Assembly: GCF_013035425.1 (NCBI RefSeq)
Contig: NZ_WQHX01000003.1
Span: forward strand, 1-64,000
Reading direction: 5' to 3'
Length of the DNA: 64,000 nt
DNA from: Ruegeria arenilitoris
Lineage (GTDB): Bacteria; Pseudomonadota; Alphaproteobacteria; Rhodobacterales; Rhodobacteraceae
This document shows, piece after piece, positions 36,920 to 46,430 of the stretch; positions within the stretch are counted from its first letter, which is position 1, and the number at the start of each line of letters is the position of its first letter. The notes below the pieces were generated by a model, which ran no database searches, was not told the origin of the DNA, and worked only from the letters and a program-made list of their open reading frames with translations. The position numbers and the translations under genes are program-made.

Positions 36920-39900
36920 TCAGCGTAGCGCCTGCGTTATTGCGGCCAAGTCTTCGTGGTCCAAATCAATCAGAGAGGCAGAATCATCTTGGTCCGGTTC
37001 GGCGGTTGCCAAACCCTCTGCATAAGCGGCAAGAGCCTTTACGGTTCGGTGTTCAAATACCGAAGATGGCGGCAGCGGCAGCCCATCCTCATTTGCCCTT
37101 ATTGCGATTTGAATTGCCGTCAGGCTGTCGACCCCAAGATCAAAGAAGTCCTGTGTTATTCCGATTTGGGTTTTCTTTAGAATGAGTGACAATATTTTTG
37201 TCAGGTGGTGTTCCATTGCTGACGAAGGGGCGACGATCACTGTGTCTTCCGCCGCCCGCCTGCTGCCTTTTGGCAGACGGGCATTGTCGACTTTGCCATT
37301 TGTCGTCAGCGGCATTTCATCCAGTATAACCACGCTATCCGGTAACATTTCGCGCTGAAAATGGGCGGCAAGCATTTCCCATACATCGCTTTCCCTCAGG
37401 TTCCGCCCGGCCACATAAACGGTAAGGGTTGGTGGACGATCCAGTGGCTCGTCAAAACCGATCTCGTCCAGGATTTGAGACACCTTTTGTTCGTCAATTT
37501 CGTCGTTTAACTCATCCAGAGCTTGCGCACGCGTCTTATGCCCCATGCGCACATCCCACGAATACGGCAGCGCATAATTGTGAAAACCTTCCCGGGCATT
37601 GTGGAGGTGAATTCCGACGTCATTGATCAAGCAGTTGGTCGATCGGCCAGTATCGTCCGGTCGCACCCATGCAGTCCGCATTTTTAGAAAATTGTAAATA
37701 TCAGATACGGGCACATCAATGTACCGGTAAATGTCTAGAACTTCGATCTGGTCTAGGAATTGACCATCCTGTAAGTCCTGCGTTTCAAGCAGTCTGGACA
37801 ATGCGTCATCTTCGGCATGATAAGTCTTTCGCGCCTGCGTTACCATTGCATCCAGTTGGGCGCATGTCGGAGCGCTTGAGCGAAACAAGTCAGGTGTTAG
37901 CCTGGTCTCAAAGAATTGCCCCCGCGACAGGCCGGTTACAATCATCGGAGCGCCTTCTGAAAGCGCCGTTCGAAACGCCAACGTATACAGAGCCTTGAAA
38001 CACCCCTGACAAACGTTGGAGTGAGTTTTGAGGCTGTCAACAAAGATTTGGTTCATCTTGTCGGTGTGCAGATAGCGGTGCGGCCAGCCAAGATCCTCTG
38101 TGACTCTTTGAATATTCGCCTTTGCGCCGTCGGAGATGTAGCCATTGTCGAGCGTCACGGCGAGTACGCGAGAAGTATATTCTGCCAAGCGATAGGCTGC
38201 ATAAGTACTGTCCTTGCCACCGCTAAGAAGCATTATGGCATCATAATCTCCGGTGCGCGCTTGGCCGGCACGAGAAATCAGTTTATCTAGCTCGGACTCA
38301 TCTTTGAAATATGCCTGAGCGCGGTCTTTGTACGTGTCGTACTCTTCGCAAATTGCGCAGAGATCAGGTTCTGGGAATTCAAGTTCTGGCAGGTTGTCGG
38401 GTAGCCCGCACTGACGGCAATTGCGGGTTTGCAACGGTTGTTTTGTTGCCTCAAATGCGACGTGGACCGAGTCCACCCCCGGCAGTTTCTGCAGAACGTG
38501 TTCGAACTCGGCGACTTCAAGGCGAACCCCGCCAAGCTTAATTTGTTCGTCTGCCCGACCGAGATATTCAACCGAACCGTCGCGCCTGATGCGCCCGAGA
38601 TCACCAGTTCTGTATATGCGCCCCTGCTCATCTTCGGATTGATCCGGGAATTTATGATCCATGCCAGAAGATGCATTGAGGTAGCCTTGGGCCAACCGGC
38701 CCCCAATTACAATTTCGCCGGTCACACTAAACGGGCAGATGCTAAGTGCACTGTCACGCACACTGATTGAAACACCAGAGGCTGGACAGCCGATCTGCAC
38801 CGATGGCTCAATGTCGATTTCACGGTCAAACAGATGTTGCATGGCTCCGACAACTGCCTCGGTCGGGCCATACTCATTAAATATACTCAAATCAGTCGAC
38901 AAAACGTCCAGAGCCGATCGGCATAGCCGACTGGTCAGATTTTCGCCTCCCAAAACAAGTGTCTTGATTCTGCGCACGGGGCGGTTTTGTGCGCATACCA
39001 AAGCAAGGTGAGATGGCGTCAGTTTAACAATATCCACTTTATCATCGTTAAAGACATCCAGGACTGCCAAATCTGGCTCCCCGCGTTCTGGATAAACTGT
39101 TATCGAACCGCCAGAAGATAGAGGCACAAATAACGATGTAAGTGTCAGGTCGAAAGATACTGACGAGAAAAATGGATAATGGGCGGGACGATCTTTGCTG
39201 AACGTGGAACCGGCCCAACGGATATATCGATGAAAATTGCCATGATCGACCGCGACACCCTTTGGCGTTCCTGTCGAACCTGAAGTGAACAGAACGTACG
39301 CAATGTCATACCTGGTAACCGTCGGTAATGCTGCCTCACTGATTTCCGTAATGGAGTCAATTGTGATGCTTTGGCAGGTTTGAACTGGCGGCAAATCCGA
39401 AGCGGTTACAACAGCGGCAGATTTGGACTCGGTCAAAATTCGTTCGACACGGGCACTGGGCGTATTTGCCGCAATTGGAATGAAGCAGCAACCAGCCTTG
39501 AGGATGCCCAATGCTGCCAACACAAATTCTGGGGAACGTGGCAAGTGAATTGCGATCCGGGATCCTGTATCAACACCAAGATGCGTGATGTGCGCAGCAA
39601 TTTGATTGCTGTGCTTGTGCACCTGCGCATATGTCATCGAGAAAGAACCGTCGATGATTGCCACGGCTTCCGGCGTGTTTTTCACTTGCTCTTCAATGGC
39701 ATCAAGTATCGTTCGGACGGGACTTGGGGCTTCGGCCGGACCGTAAAGGATTGCGCGATCATCCCGTGGGCCGCCTAGATCAACTTCGGGAATTTTCGAA
39801 TTGGCACAGGATAGTGTCGCCGTCAGCATCTTTGCGAAATGCGAAACTAAACGTTCTGCTGGAACTTCGTGCAGAATTTCGTTGTGTACGTCGAAAAACA

Positions 39901-41026
39901 GATCGGCTCGGCCTGTTCCCTCGAAATCGGTAATGTGGAACCGAATGGCATGAGCGGCGTCATGCGCGCCGCTGTGCAGCCATTGTATGGAAGCCGGATG
40001 ACCGGCAAACATTCCAAACCGAGACTGGATAAAATTGCAGACAGCACTGATGCCACCATCCTGCCGGTCGGAGGCGGCATATGAACGAACCTGCCGCAGA
40101 AATTCGCCCAGTTCAGTTTTGATTTTACCGTGCAATGTCAGCAAACTGTCTGAAGGCTCTATTTCGATCCGAAATGGCAGAACCTCTACAAACAAACCCA
40201 GGCTTCTGCGATCTGCGTCAGATGCGCGGTTGTGGGACGGCAGGCCAATAGTGATTACCTCATCGCCAGTAACTCTGTGCAGATACGCGAAATAGGCCGT
40301 CAAATACAGGGCCATGCGTGACAAGTCCGGCGTGAAAAGTCGAAATTCGGGCTGGCCTATAGCGGCCTCTAACATCTCTGCGTTTATGTCTGTGAACGGA
40401 ACGCGAATACGGGTCGAAAAAGAGGTGCGTTGTGCTGGGCTGCCATATGGCGGCGAGGATGGGTTTGGCGTCGATGCAGGCTGACTTTTTGTCTGAGCGT
40501 CTCTGTATACGGCACTTTCGAAATAGCTTGGTGCCGGTTCTACGTCGCTGAAACCAGTTTCTGTCAGAGCTTTATAACGTTGAGAAACCTGCTCGAACAA
40601 CACTGACCCAGATTGGGCGTCACAGGCAATGTGATGCTGACACACGGTCCAGACCCAATGATTGTCGCTCAGTTTTACCAGTTTACTTCTTAGCGTGGCC
40701 CGACCCAGATCAAATGCTTTCTGAACCCATGCTGGTAAGGTTTGCTCTAGAACTTTGTTTGGGTCGGCTTCACTGCTTAGATCCCCAATCTCCAGCAAAT
40801 CCATTGTGGCTTCGCTAGCAATTTGAAATGGGCCGTCACCGTCATCCCGAAAAACGGTTCTTAATATTTCATTTTGTTGCAGCGTCTCTAAAAACGCCTG
40901 ATAGAACACATTTGGCTTTACTTCGAACCGCAGATCAAAACGCCATGCCACGTTGTACAGCGGCACGTCTGGGTTCAATTGGTGCCCTCTCCAGAAACGT
41001 TTTTGGCTCTCGGTAAGACGGTGCAT
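36920..41026 (-). CDS. NRPS module C-A-T with an ATP-pyrophosphatase (WbpG-like) domain inside the A domain
   Basis: A 1,368-residue NRPS. Condensation-like domain at 1-420 (HHIACDA at 131-137). The adenylation domain runs from about 440 to 865 and resumes at 1195-1255. The specificity residues D626, L627, T630, K668, V691, G693, E718, V726, G727 and K1245 give DLTKVGEVGK, close to the classic asparagine code. Between the A8 region (EQIKLGGVRLEVAE) and A10 (TTNGKVD) sit about 330 extra residues: a CX2C/CX2C zinc-ribbon-like start (C870, C873, C890, C893), a PP-loop (LLSGGKDST, 934-941) and a further CX2C (C1006, C1009). This matches the N-acetyl sugar amidotransferase (WbpG) family. A carrier domain with DLGVDSL follows. 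The ATG at 41026 opens MHRLTESQ. Confidence 0.85.
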   Translation of the reverse strand: MHRLTESQKRFWRGHQLNPDVPLYNVAWRFDLRFEVKPNVFYQAFLETLQQNEILRTVFRDDGDGPFQIASEATMDLLEIGDLSSEADPNKVLEQTLPAWVQKAFDLGRATLRSKLVKLSDNHWVWTVCQHHIACDAQSGSVLFEQVSQRYKALTETGFSDVEPAPSYFESAVYRDAQTKSQPASTPNPSSPPYGSPAQRTSFSTRIRVPFTDINAEMLEAAIGQPEFRLFTPDLSRMALYLTAYFAYLHRVTGDEVITIGLPSHNRASDADRRSLGLFVEVLPFRIEIEPSDSLLTLHGKIKTELGEFLRQVRSYAASDRQDGGISAVCNFIQSRFGMFAGHPASIQWLHSGAHDAAHAIRFHITDFEGTGRADLFFDVHNEILHEVPAERLVSHFAKMLTATLSCANSKIPEVDLGGPRDDRAILYGPAEAPSPVRTILDAIEEQVKNTPEAVAIIDGSFSMTYAQVHKHSNQIAAHITHLGVDTGSRIAIHLPRSPEFVLAALGILKAGCCFIPIAANTPSARVERILTESKSAAVVTASDLPPVQTCQSITIDSITEISEAALPTVTRYDIAYVLFTSGSTGTPKGVAVDHGNFHRYIRWAGSTFSKDRPAHYPFFSSVSFDLTLTSLFVPLSSGGSITVYPERGEPDLAVLDVFNDDKVDIVKLTPSHLALVCAQNRPVRRIKTLVLGGENLTSRLCRSALDVLSTDLSIFNEYGPTEAVVGAMQHLFDREIDIEPSVQIGCPASGVSISVRDSALSICPFSVTGEIVIGGRLAQGYLNASSGMDHKFPDQSEDEQGRIYRTGDLGRIRRDGSVEYLGRADEQIKLGGVRLEVAEFEHVLQKLPGVDSVHVAFEATKQPLQTRNCRQCGLPDNLPELEFPEPDLCAICEEYDTYKDRAQAYFKDESELDKLISRAGQARTGDYDAIMLLSGGKDSTYAAYRLAEYTSRVLAVTLDNGYISDGAKANIQRVTEDLGWPHRYLHTDKMNQIFVDSLKTHSNVCQGCFKALYTLAFRTALSEGAPMIVTGLSRGQFFETRLTPDLFRSSAPTCAQLDAMVTQARKTYHAEDDALSRLLETQDLQDGQFLDQIEVLDIYRYIDVPVSDIYNFLKMRTAWVRPDDTGRSTNCLINDVGIHLHNAREGFHNYALPYSWDVRMGHKTRAQALDELNDEIDEQKVSQILDEIGFDEPLDRPPTLTVYVAGRNLRESDVWEMLAAHFQREMLPDSVVILDEMPLTTNGKVDNARLPKGSRRAAEDTVIVAPSSAMEHHLTKILSLILKKTQIGITQDFFDLGVDSLTAIQIAIRANEDGLPLPPSSVFEHRTVKALAAYAEGLATAEPDQDDSASLIDLDHEDLAAITQALR

Positions 41027-41039
41027 TAGTACGATCCAC

Positions 41040-41405
41040 CTAGCTTGGGATTGCGCGGTGGGCGCCGGCACGGGCAGCTATTTTTTCTAATCCAAAATTT
41101 TCGGGTGTCCCTGCCTCAAACGGTCTTTCCATTCTGTATATATGTTCGATAACCAACGGCGGTGAAATAAACTTAGAGGAACCGATTGGGGTGATCGATC
41201 CCGAAGTTGCTGGGAGGCAATCGCTACCCATTCGGGCGACATGGAAAAACTCCGTAAGACGTTTGATCGGCTGATCGTTACGCTCCGACACATGGTCTGG
41301 ATCCAATTCGCTCGAAACGCTAGGCCGATCCAAGAACAATGTATCGACTACGCCAACGTTAATCCCGGGCGAACGCGAAGGATTCAGGGTACTCGTACAC
41401 TGCAT
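41040..41405 (-). CDS. Small unknown protein coupled to the NRPS genes
   Basis: A 121-residue ORF whose ATG overlaps the TGA of the HupE-like gene (TGATG) and whose TAG ends 13 bases before the NRPS start codon. The gap between those two genes is exactly filled, and codon choice looks like the neighbours. The second half is protein-like (SPPLVIEHIYRMERPFEAGT, ENFGLEKIAARAGAHRAIPS). There is no signal peptide, no membrane segment and no family I recognise; it is not MbtH-like. The position implies co-translation with the NRPS, perhaps as an accessory factor. It is easily missed because a longer frame runs back into the HupE gene in a shadow frame. Confidence 0.55.
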   Translation of the reverse strand: MQCTSTLNPSRSPGINVGVVDTLFLDRPSVSSELDPDHVSERNDQPIKRLTEFFHVARMGSDCLPATSGSITPIGSSKFISPPLVIEHIYRMERPFEAGTPENFGLEKIAARAGAHRAIPS

Positions 41406-42652
41406 CAGTTGACCAATCCTGCCGTCGCTATGCCAAGTCCCGGAAACCCTCCAACCGTGCGCTCGATAAACCAGAAAAGAGCAATCGCAATCAACGCGAC
41501 GGACCCGAATTGAAGCCCGATGACGCGGTAAGCAGTGAGCCGACGCAGGGCAAAGAATATCGGAAACACCACCAACACAATTGCCAACTGTCCAACCTCG
41601 ACGCCGATGTTGAACGTGGCCAGGCCCAAAGCCTTGCGGGCTGGATCGAGGCCGAGAGGTTCCAGCACATTGGCAAATCCAAACCCATGGAAAATACCGA
41701 ACAGGAATACCACTTTCCATGAACTGGCGTGGAAGCGTGGGATCAGATTACCCAAGGCGACAACTGCAATAGAAATTGCAATAATGGCTTCAACCAGCGT
41801 GATGGGCAGGGTGATCACTTCGAAGGTCGCCAGACACAAAGTGATAGTGTGAGCGACGGTGAACACCGTCACGATTTTGACAGTTTCTTTCAGGCTCTCT
41901 CGGACACTTTCCGAAGGAACCCAGTGAGAGTTTTCGATGCGCATGACCGCGCCGAGCAAAAGCGTGAGCAAAAACAGCACGTGGTCGAACCCCAACCAGA
42001 TGTGCCAGACACCATGTTCAAAGAACGTGCGTGCAATATCCTTGGTTGGCTCGTCATTAAGATACAGGCTTTTGACACCGTCGCCCGGAGCAAAAATCAA
42101 TGAAATAAAGCGCTCGTTTTCATCCATATCGTTGCGGGTGTTACTGCCGATCAGCGCGTATCCTCGATGTGTAGGGTCAACGTCCGAAAACAAACCGTCG
42201 TATGACATGTCGATGGTCGTTGGGGTTTGTTCGATACCCAGAACATTGAAGTGGAACTGAGCAAATTTATCGACCTTCGTGCCAAAGAATGTCAGGTCGT
42301 CAAACTCAATTTGGTAGGGCTGTCCTTCATGCGATAGCTGCATCCGCTCCTGAAAATACGCATAGAATTCGTCTGCTGCGGCGCGCACTTCGTCTTCTGA
42401 TAGAGACGTTTCGATATCTTTGGAGTTTTGCTGTATCCGGGTCAGGTCGGTCAGCGTTACCTCGATACGTCCCGCAAGTGTGTCTTCGGTCACGTCAAAA
42501 TAGACATAGCTTTCGTTAAAGCTGTGAGCGTGCGCCATCGAAGCAAATACGACCAACAGCCACATCCAAGACCAATTTACCAGCGCAAGAAATGTGCTGT
42601 GAAAACTGATAGGCGACCGGCTCTCGGTGCGTTCAGGAAAGTCGTATCTCAT
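41405..42652 (-). CDS. HupE/UreJ-type membrane protein
   Basis: A 415-residue protein with an N-terminal signal/anchor segment (WMWLLVVFASMAHAHSF), a periplasmic domain of about 200 residues and six or so C-terminal membrane helices. GVWHIWLGFDHVLFLLTLLL and LFGIFHGFGFANVLEPLGL are the histidine-containing signatures of the HupE/UreJ_2 family, some of whose relatives move nickel or cobalt. The C-terminal portion is the conserved half; the periplasmic part is variable in the family. It is translationally linked to the small ORF and through it to the NRPS, so a role in metal handling or export linked to the peptide is possible. Confidence 0.75.
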   Translation of the reverse strand: MRYDFPERTESRSPISFHSTFLALVNWSWMWLLVVFASMAHAHSFNESYVYFDVTEDTLAGRIEVTLTDLTRIQQNSKDIETSLSEDEVRAAADEFYAYFQERMQLSHEGQPYQIEFDDLTFFGTKVDKFAQFHFNVLGIEQTPTTIDMSYDGLFSDVDPTHRGYALIGSNTRNDMDENERFISLIFAPGDGVKSLYLNDEPTKDIARTFFEHGVWHIWLGFDHVLFLLTLLLGAVMRIENSHWVPSESVRESLKETVKIVTVFTVAHTITLCLATFEVITLPITLVEAIIAISIAVVALGNLIPRFHASSWKVVFLFGIFHGFGFANVLEPLGLDPARKALGLATFNIGVEVGQLAIVLVVFPIFFALRRLTAYRVIGLQFGSVALIAIALFWFIERTVGGFPGLGIATAGLVN

Positions 42653-43157
42653 GAGCTTTGAATTCCATTTTTAAAGGGCGGGGCCATTGCCCGATTTCCA
42701 ATTTGACGATTCTCGTTCGTTGAAAGCCCGAAGTGACCGAACAGAACGGACAATCTTCTGGACACTTGGGGCCGTTGATCGCCGCAACTTGGTATGAGTA
42801 CGGGCACCCGCCAAAAGTGCACATGGCATCCGTACTTGGCCTTTGGGGTTGCTCGTTGGCACTGCTTACCAAAGGCACAAAGGAAAACTGTGATGTCTTA
42901 CCATAAGCATAGCAGTGGTCAGTTACATGTGCTGTGGTCTTATCTTGGCAGACATCAGACACTGAAACGGGTCCGGTAGAATCCAACGCTCCGTCGTCAC
43001 CCTGAGGAGGGAAAAATAAAGACAATCCTCGAAGTGCTTCCAGTCGCCGGGCAGAGCTCGGGTCTGTTGAGCACTCAAAGCGAAAGAAGATCGCAAAATC
43101 TTTGCAACCGTTCGGCGAAGCGCTGCACGTGGATATACCCGATGTGTTCACTGGCAT
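42633..43157 (-). CDS. Cysteine-rich hypothetical protein
   Basis: A 174-residue ORF overlapping the start of the HupE-like gene by 20 bases. Ten cysteines are present, half of them in one cluster near the C terminus (MCTFGGCPYSYQ, GPKCPEDCPFC), which could bind a metal or Fe-S cluster or form disulfides. No signal peptide or transmembrane segment is seen at this start, and there is no strong ribosome binding site (AGGA is 16 bases upstream), so the true start is uncertain. No family recognised. Same strand and overlap with HupE suggest it is the first gene of the NRPS operon. Confidence 0.5.
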   Translation of the reverse strand: MPVNTSGISTCSASPNGCKDFAIFFRFECSTDPSSARRLEALRGLSLFFPPQGDDGALDSTGPVSVSDVCQDKTTAHVTDHCYAYGKTSQFSFVPLVSSANEQPQRPSTDAMCTFGGCPYSYQVAAINGPKCPEDCPFCSVTSGFQRTRIVKLEIGQWPRPLKMEFKAHEIRLS

Positions 43158-43269
43158 TGGTCAATAAGTCATTCCTAACCTATTTACGCCGGGCTGTCTT
43201 TAACGGATCATAATTTATCTATATGAAGCGTTGGTCAGCAGATTTTCAGGGCTTGTCTGTTTGTGTGCG

Positions 43270-44595
43270 TCATTGTTTTTCGGTCAATCGCCGCAAGTAA
43301 CGTTCAAGAACTTGTCCGTCTTTTTCGACGCGGCAGGCTGCCTGCATCGCCCTGCAGTTTTTTAGGACGCGGTCACTTCGAAGCAGCTCGTCGATGTTCT
43401 TCTCAATCAGATTGACAGGATCCGTGGTTCGGCCTGCCCGTCCAATACCGTGAAAGATCACTCTGGCGGCGCCGCCTTTCTGATCATTGACATGCGGGAA
43501 AATTAGCATCGGCGTGGCCGCATCAACCGCTTCGACCAGACCGCCGGTCCCGCCATGCATTATAGCAAGGTCAGCGTGTCTTAGAATTTGGGTTTGCGGC
43601 ACCCAAGGCACAAAGTCGATATTGTCGGGTTTGTCCTCTAGGGGTATGTCTCCCCATTTTTTGCCTGCCGCGCCGAGGAAAATCCATTCCGTTCGGCGGC
43701 GGGCGATTTCCATCAAATGCCGTACCAAATGGCTGTCTGGCTTCATCATTGAGCCGAAGCCAACGAAAATTCGCTTCCTTTGCCCTTTTGGGTTGCAGAA
43801 ACGTTCAACTGCGGAATGTGCGCTTACGCCTTCTGGACGGCTTGTCAGGATCATCGGGCCTAAATATTCCATTTCTGCGTATGGTCGCGTCGGCAGGTCC
43901 AAAGCTTGGGGCAGCAACAACACGGTCGGAATTTTGTAGGTCCAAGGCATTTGCCAGCAGTTGATGCGCCGGATCGTCTTGATTGGTACACCTTGCCTGC
44001 GGGCAAGTTCGGTTAGGGCTGTTGGGTGGTCCGCGCCTAGATCAGATCGCTTATTTCGGTAAAACCGTATTCTTTTGCTTGAAAGGTATAGGGCCCATGT
44101 CAACATTACGGCCAATCTGCTGCCCCTCAATCCCGATCCGGGATAAGACCTTTTATGCAAGGGAGGTGCGCGTAGCCCGGGCGGTGACAAGAACATGTTG
44201 CTGTATTGAACAACGGGCAACCCCATCGACAGGGCTACAATAATATGCGCATGCATCTCGCAATCGACAAAGATCGCGTCAGGGTTAAACTGCCTAAGCG
44301 CAATTTTCAGACCACCGACGCCAAGCTCGGTAACTGCTGCATTCAATCTATCTTGGAATGCATTACTGTCCGCTTCAGCCGTGTTAAGTGGTGATAGCAA
44401 GGGTGTGAGAGTATGGATTTTTGGCCTGCGGATTTTGTGATGACTAAATCCGTTCAGCGACAATAGCTCAGCCGCAGATTTTGGGGCGAACACCTTTATG
44501 TCATAACCCTCAGCCCGCGCTCGTCTGGCAAGTTCGACGACACTGCTGAGCGGGCTGTAGATACCACTTGCGATGATGGCCACCCGTCTTGCCAT
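43270..44595 (-). CDS. GT1-type (MGT-like) glycosyltransferase
   Basis: A 441-residue glycosyltransferase of the UDP-glucuronosyltransferase/macrolide glycosyltransferase fold. FVGFGSMMKPDSHLVRHL begins the C-terminal nucleotide-sugar domain, and VPQTQILRHADLAIMHGGTGGLVEA is the donor-binding signature (HGGTGG). GTG-ATG occur in tandem; the ATG is used here. Such enzymes glycosylate small molecules or lipids. Being upstream of and co-oriented with the NRPS operon, 112 bases away, it may decorate the peptide, or it may belong with the neighbouring GT2-like gene in surface glycan formation. Confidence 0.82.
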   Translation of the reverse strand: MARRVAIIASGIYSPLSSVVELARRARAEGYDIKVFAPKSAAELLSLNGFSHHKIRRPKIHTLTPLLSPLNTAEADSNAFQDRLNAAVTELGVGGLKIALRQFNPDAIFVDCEMHAHIIVALSMGLPVVQYSNMFLSPPGLRAPPLHKRSYPGSGLRGSRLAVMLTWALYLSSKRIRFYRNKRSDLGADHPTALTELARRQGVPIKTIRRINCWQMPWTYKIPTVLLLPQALDLPTRPYAEMEYLGPMILTSRPEGVSAHSAVERFCNPKGQRKRIFVGFGSMMKPDSHLVRHLMEIARRRTEWIFLGAAGKKWGDIPLEDKPDNIDFVPWVPQTQILRHADLAIMHGGTGGLVEAVDAATPMLIFPHVNDQKGGAARVIFHGIGRAGRTTDPVNLIEKNIDELLRSDRVLKNCRAMQAACRVEKDGQVLERYLRRLTEKQ

Positions 44596-44791
44596 CACTA
44601 TTCAGTCCATTTTCTTTTTGCTTTCATTAACTTCGCACCTATCGCGTTTCTTGCATCGGTTAAGGATATTCATGAGTTGCAAAAAGATCGACAGATCCAA
44701 ACCGACGCTGCATCGGTTTGACGACTTTGCTGAAAACTCCGTACTCGAGGCGTCCCACTACTATCAATGCAATTCTAAGGTTGGTGCAAGC

Positions 44792-45778
44792 TCAAGCGGT
44801 TCGGTTTTCAGACGTCGCTTTTTCAGATTTCAATTGAGCCAGTTTTTTGCGGTAATGCTCGATGCAATTTTCATGAGCTTTGTATACTGTCTCATCAGCT
44901 AACAGGTCGCTGATCTTAGCCTTCAACTTTCCCCCGTATTCCAGCATTCGCGGATCATAAACTTCGTTGCGGTTGAATATGTCCCAATACTTGTCGCGAA
45001 ATCTGGATGAGCGATTTTCGGCGCCGATTGGCTTAGTGCCCTGACCTCTCTTTTTTTTGAGTTCGAAACAGTCTTTTGTTTTTACAGCATAGTGACACAC
45101 AGACGCCCAATCGTGGGCAACCAGTTCCGGCGGGGAGTCTCCTAACCTGTGTCGCCCACGCCTGACGGCGCGATAAAAAAGTTCGTGCATTCCATGGCCA
45201 GAAGCATTGATGAATTTTCCATCATTTTCCTCATAGCCCCACGTAAAGAAGGGGCGGTGCAACCCAAACCCCCTAATTTTGTCGGTTTTCTTGAACAACG
45301 TTTTAAAACGGAAGGTGCGGCTACTGTTCGTTTCGCTACGATGCAAGAACTTTTGCGTGATCAGACCTTCAGACCATTGCGCGAAGCCACTGTCGCCGAA
45401 ATTCAGCCAATTCACCGCCATGCCAGCAGCAATAGGTTCGATTTTCTTGATCAGTTCAACCACGCTGTTTTCTGCGTTTGCACAGAACAGAAATTCGTCA
45501 GAATCCAACCACATGAGCCAATCAGCATGTTCAAAAGCCTCGTGGTCAAAGCCTAGTTCTGCGGCTTGGTTTTGGGGTACCTGGTCATCTGCCAGATTTT
45601 GAAGAACGTGGGATACAGCTCCGCTTGCGTCCAGGGCGTCCAACAGTTCAGTTGTGCCATCGGTCGAGTCATTGCTGTATATGACAATGTCTGTAAATCC
45701 GACGAGTTTGTGATAGGCAACCCATTCCAGCAGGAAGGGACCTTCGTCCTTGGCGCATGAAAACAGCCCAATCTTCAT
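44792..45778 (-). CDS. GT2-like glycosyltransferase (Glyco_tranf_2_4 type)
   Basis: A 328-residue soluble glycosyltransferase-like protein. LFSCAKDEGPFLLEWVAYHKLVGFTDIVIY... and NDSTDGTTELLDAL are the N-terminal nucleotide-binding signature, and LMWLDSDEFLF gives the DXD-like metal site near residue 93. The family is found in capsule and lipopolysaccharide loci and as free-standing genes. AGGGAT precedes the ATG. A lysine-rich C-terminal tail (ENCIEHYRKKLAQLKSEK) is basic and may be helical. Acceptor and sugar unknown. Confidence 0.8.
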   Translation of the reverse strand: MKIGLFSCAKDEGPFLLEWVAYHKLVGFTDIVIYSNDSTDGTTELLDALDASGAVSHVLQNLADDQVPQNQAAELGFDHEAFEHADWLMWLDSDEFLFCANAENSVVELIKKIEPIAAGMAVNWLNFGDSGFAQWSEGLITQKFLHRSETNSSRTFRFKTLFKKTDKIRGFGLHRPFFTWGYEENDGKFINASGHGMHELFYRAVRRGRHRLGDSPPELVAHDWASVCHYAVKTKDCFELKKKRGQGTKPIGAENRSSRFRDKYWDIFNRNEVYDPRMLEYGGKLKAKISDLLADETVYKAHENCIEHYRKKLAQLKSEKATSENRTA

Positions 45779-46023
45779 TAAGATCCCTGGCGAGTACTAA
45801 ATCCCATTATGTGGCCGCGGCAGAGACACTCGTTGGGACGTACAATCAATGATTAGGCCAACGAAATTTGCCTTACGCAGATTGGCCCTTTGGTAGCACG
45901 CCAGCACTCACTGCACAATCGATTGGACCTGTTCATTTGCAGTGTCTGGACGATATTTTCCTCGCAATACCCAACACAGGTTAGAGGGCTTATTACGACG
46001 CGTTTGGGGCAGTCTAAGCGAGG

Positions 46024-46368
46024 TTAAAGCTGTTCAACTTTGACCGAGTCCATTGGATAGAAAGCAAGGTATTCCTTTATGCTGGAAACTGCTGCAATTG
46101 GGTCCTCATAACTCCAGACCGCGTTCTCGGTCACAGAGGATTTGTTGACAATCGAAAAATGCGTTGCGTCGCCCTTACTTGGGCAGTGGGTCACTTTGTC
46201 TGTTCGGTCAAGGAATGCCATCGCTATGTCAGCGCGAGGGAAATAAATCACTGGTTCCTTGTCGCCCTCTACCAGCTCTAGCGCGTCGGTTGTTTCGCCC
46301 AGTATTGCTCCACCGGAACGCACGCTCCACTTTCCCGGTGCCTTGCGGATTGTAATGTGCTTGGCCAT
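46024..46368 (-). CDS. DUF427 domain protein
   Basis: A 114-residue protein matching the DUF427 fold: VRSGGAILGETTDALELVEG, VIYFPRADI, KVTHCPSKGDATHFSI and the closing AFYPMDSVKV. Function of the family is not established. It sits 62 bases after the M24 peptidase gene on the same strand, and the 245 bases beyond it up to the glycosyltransferase contain no recognisable gene. Confidence 0.88.
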   Translation of the reverse strand: MAKHITIRKAPGKWSVRSGGAILGETTDALELVEGDKEPVIYFPRADIAMAFLDRTDKVTHCPSKGDATHFSIVNKSSVTENAVWSYEDPIAAVSSIKEYLAFYPMDSVKVEQL

Positions 46369-46430
46369 ATCTGCTCCTTCCCTCGTTTCTTCTGGGGTTC
46401 TCCATGCCCAGTATATGTGTCACTTCTGTG

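Noticed and set aside
44573..44902. A 109-codon plus-strand frame between the two glycosyltransferase genes
   Set aside because: It overlaps the ends of both minus-strand glycosyltransferase genes and has no recognisable domain or start signal; probably a chance frame.
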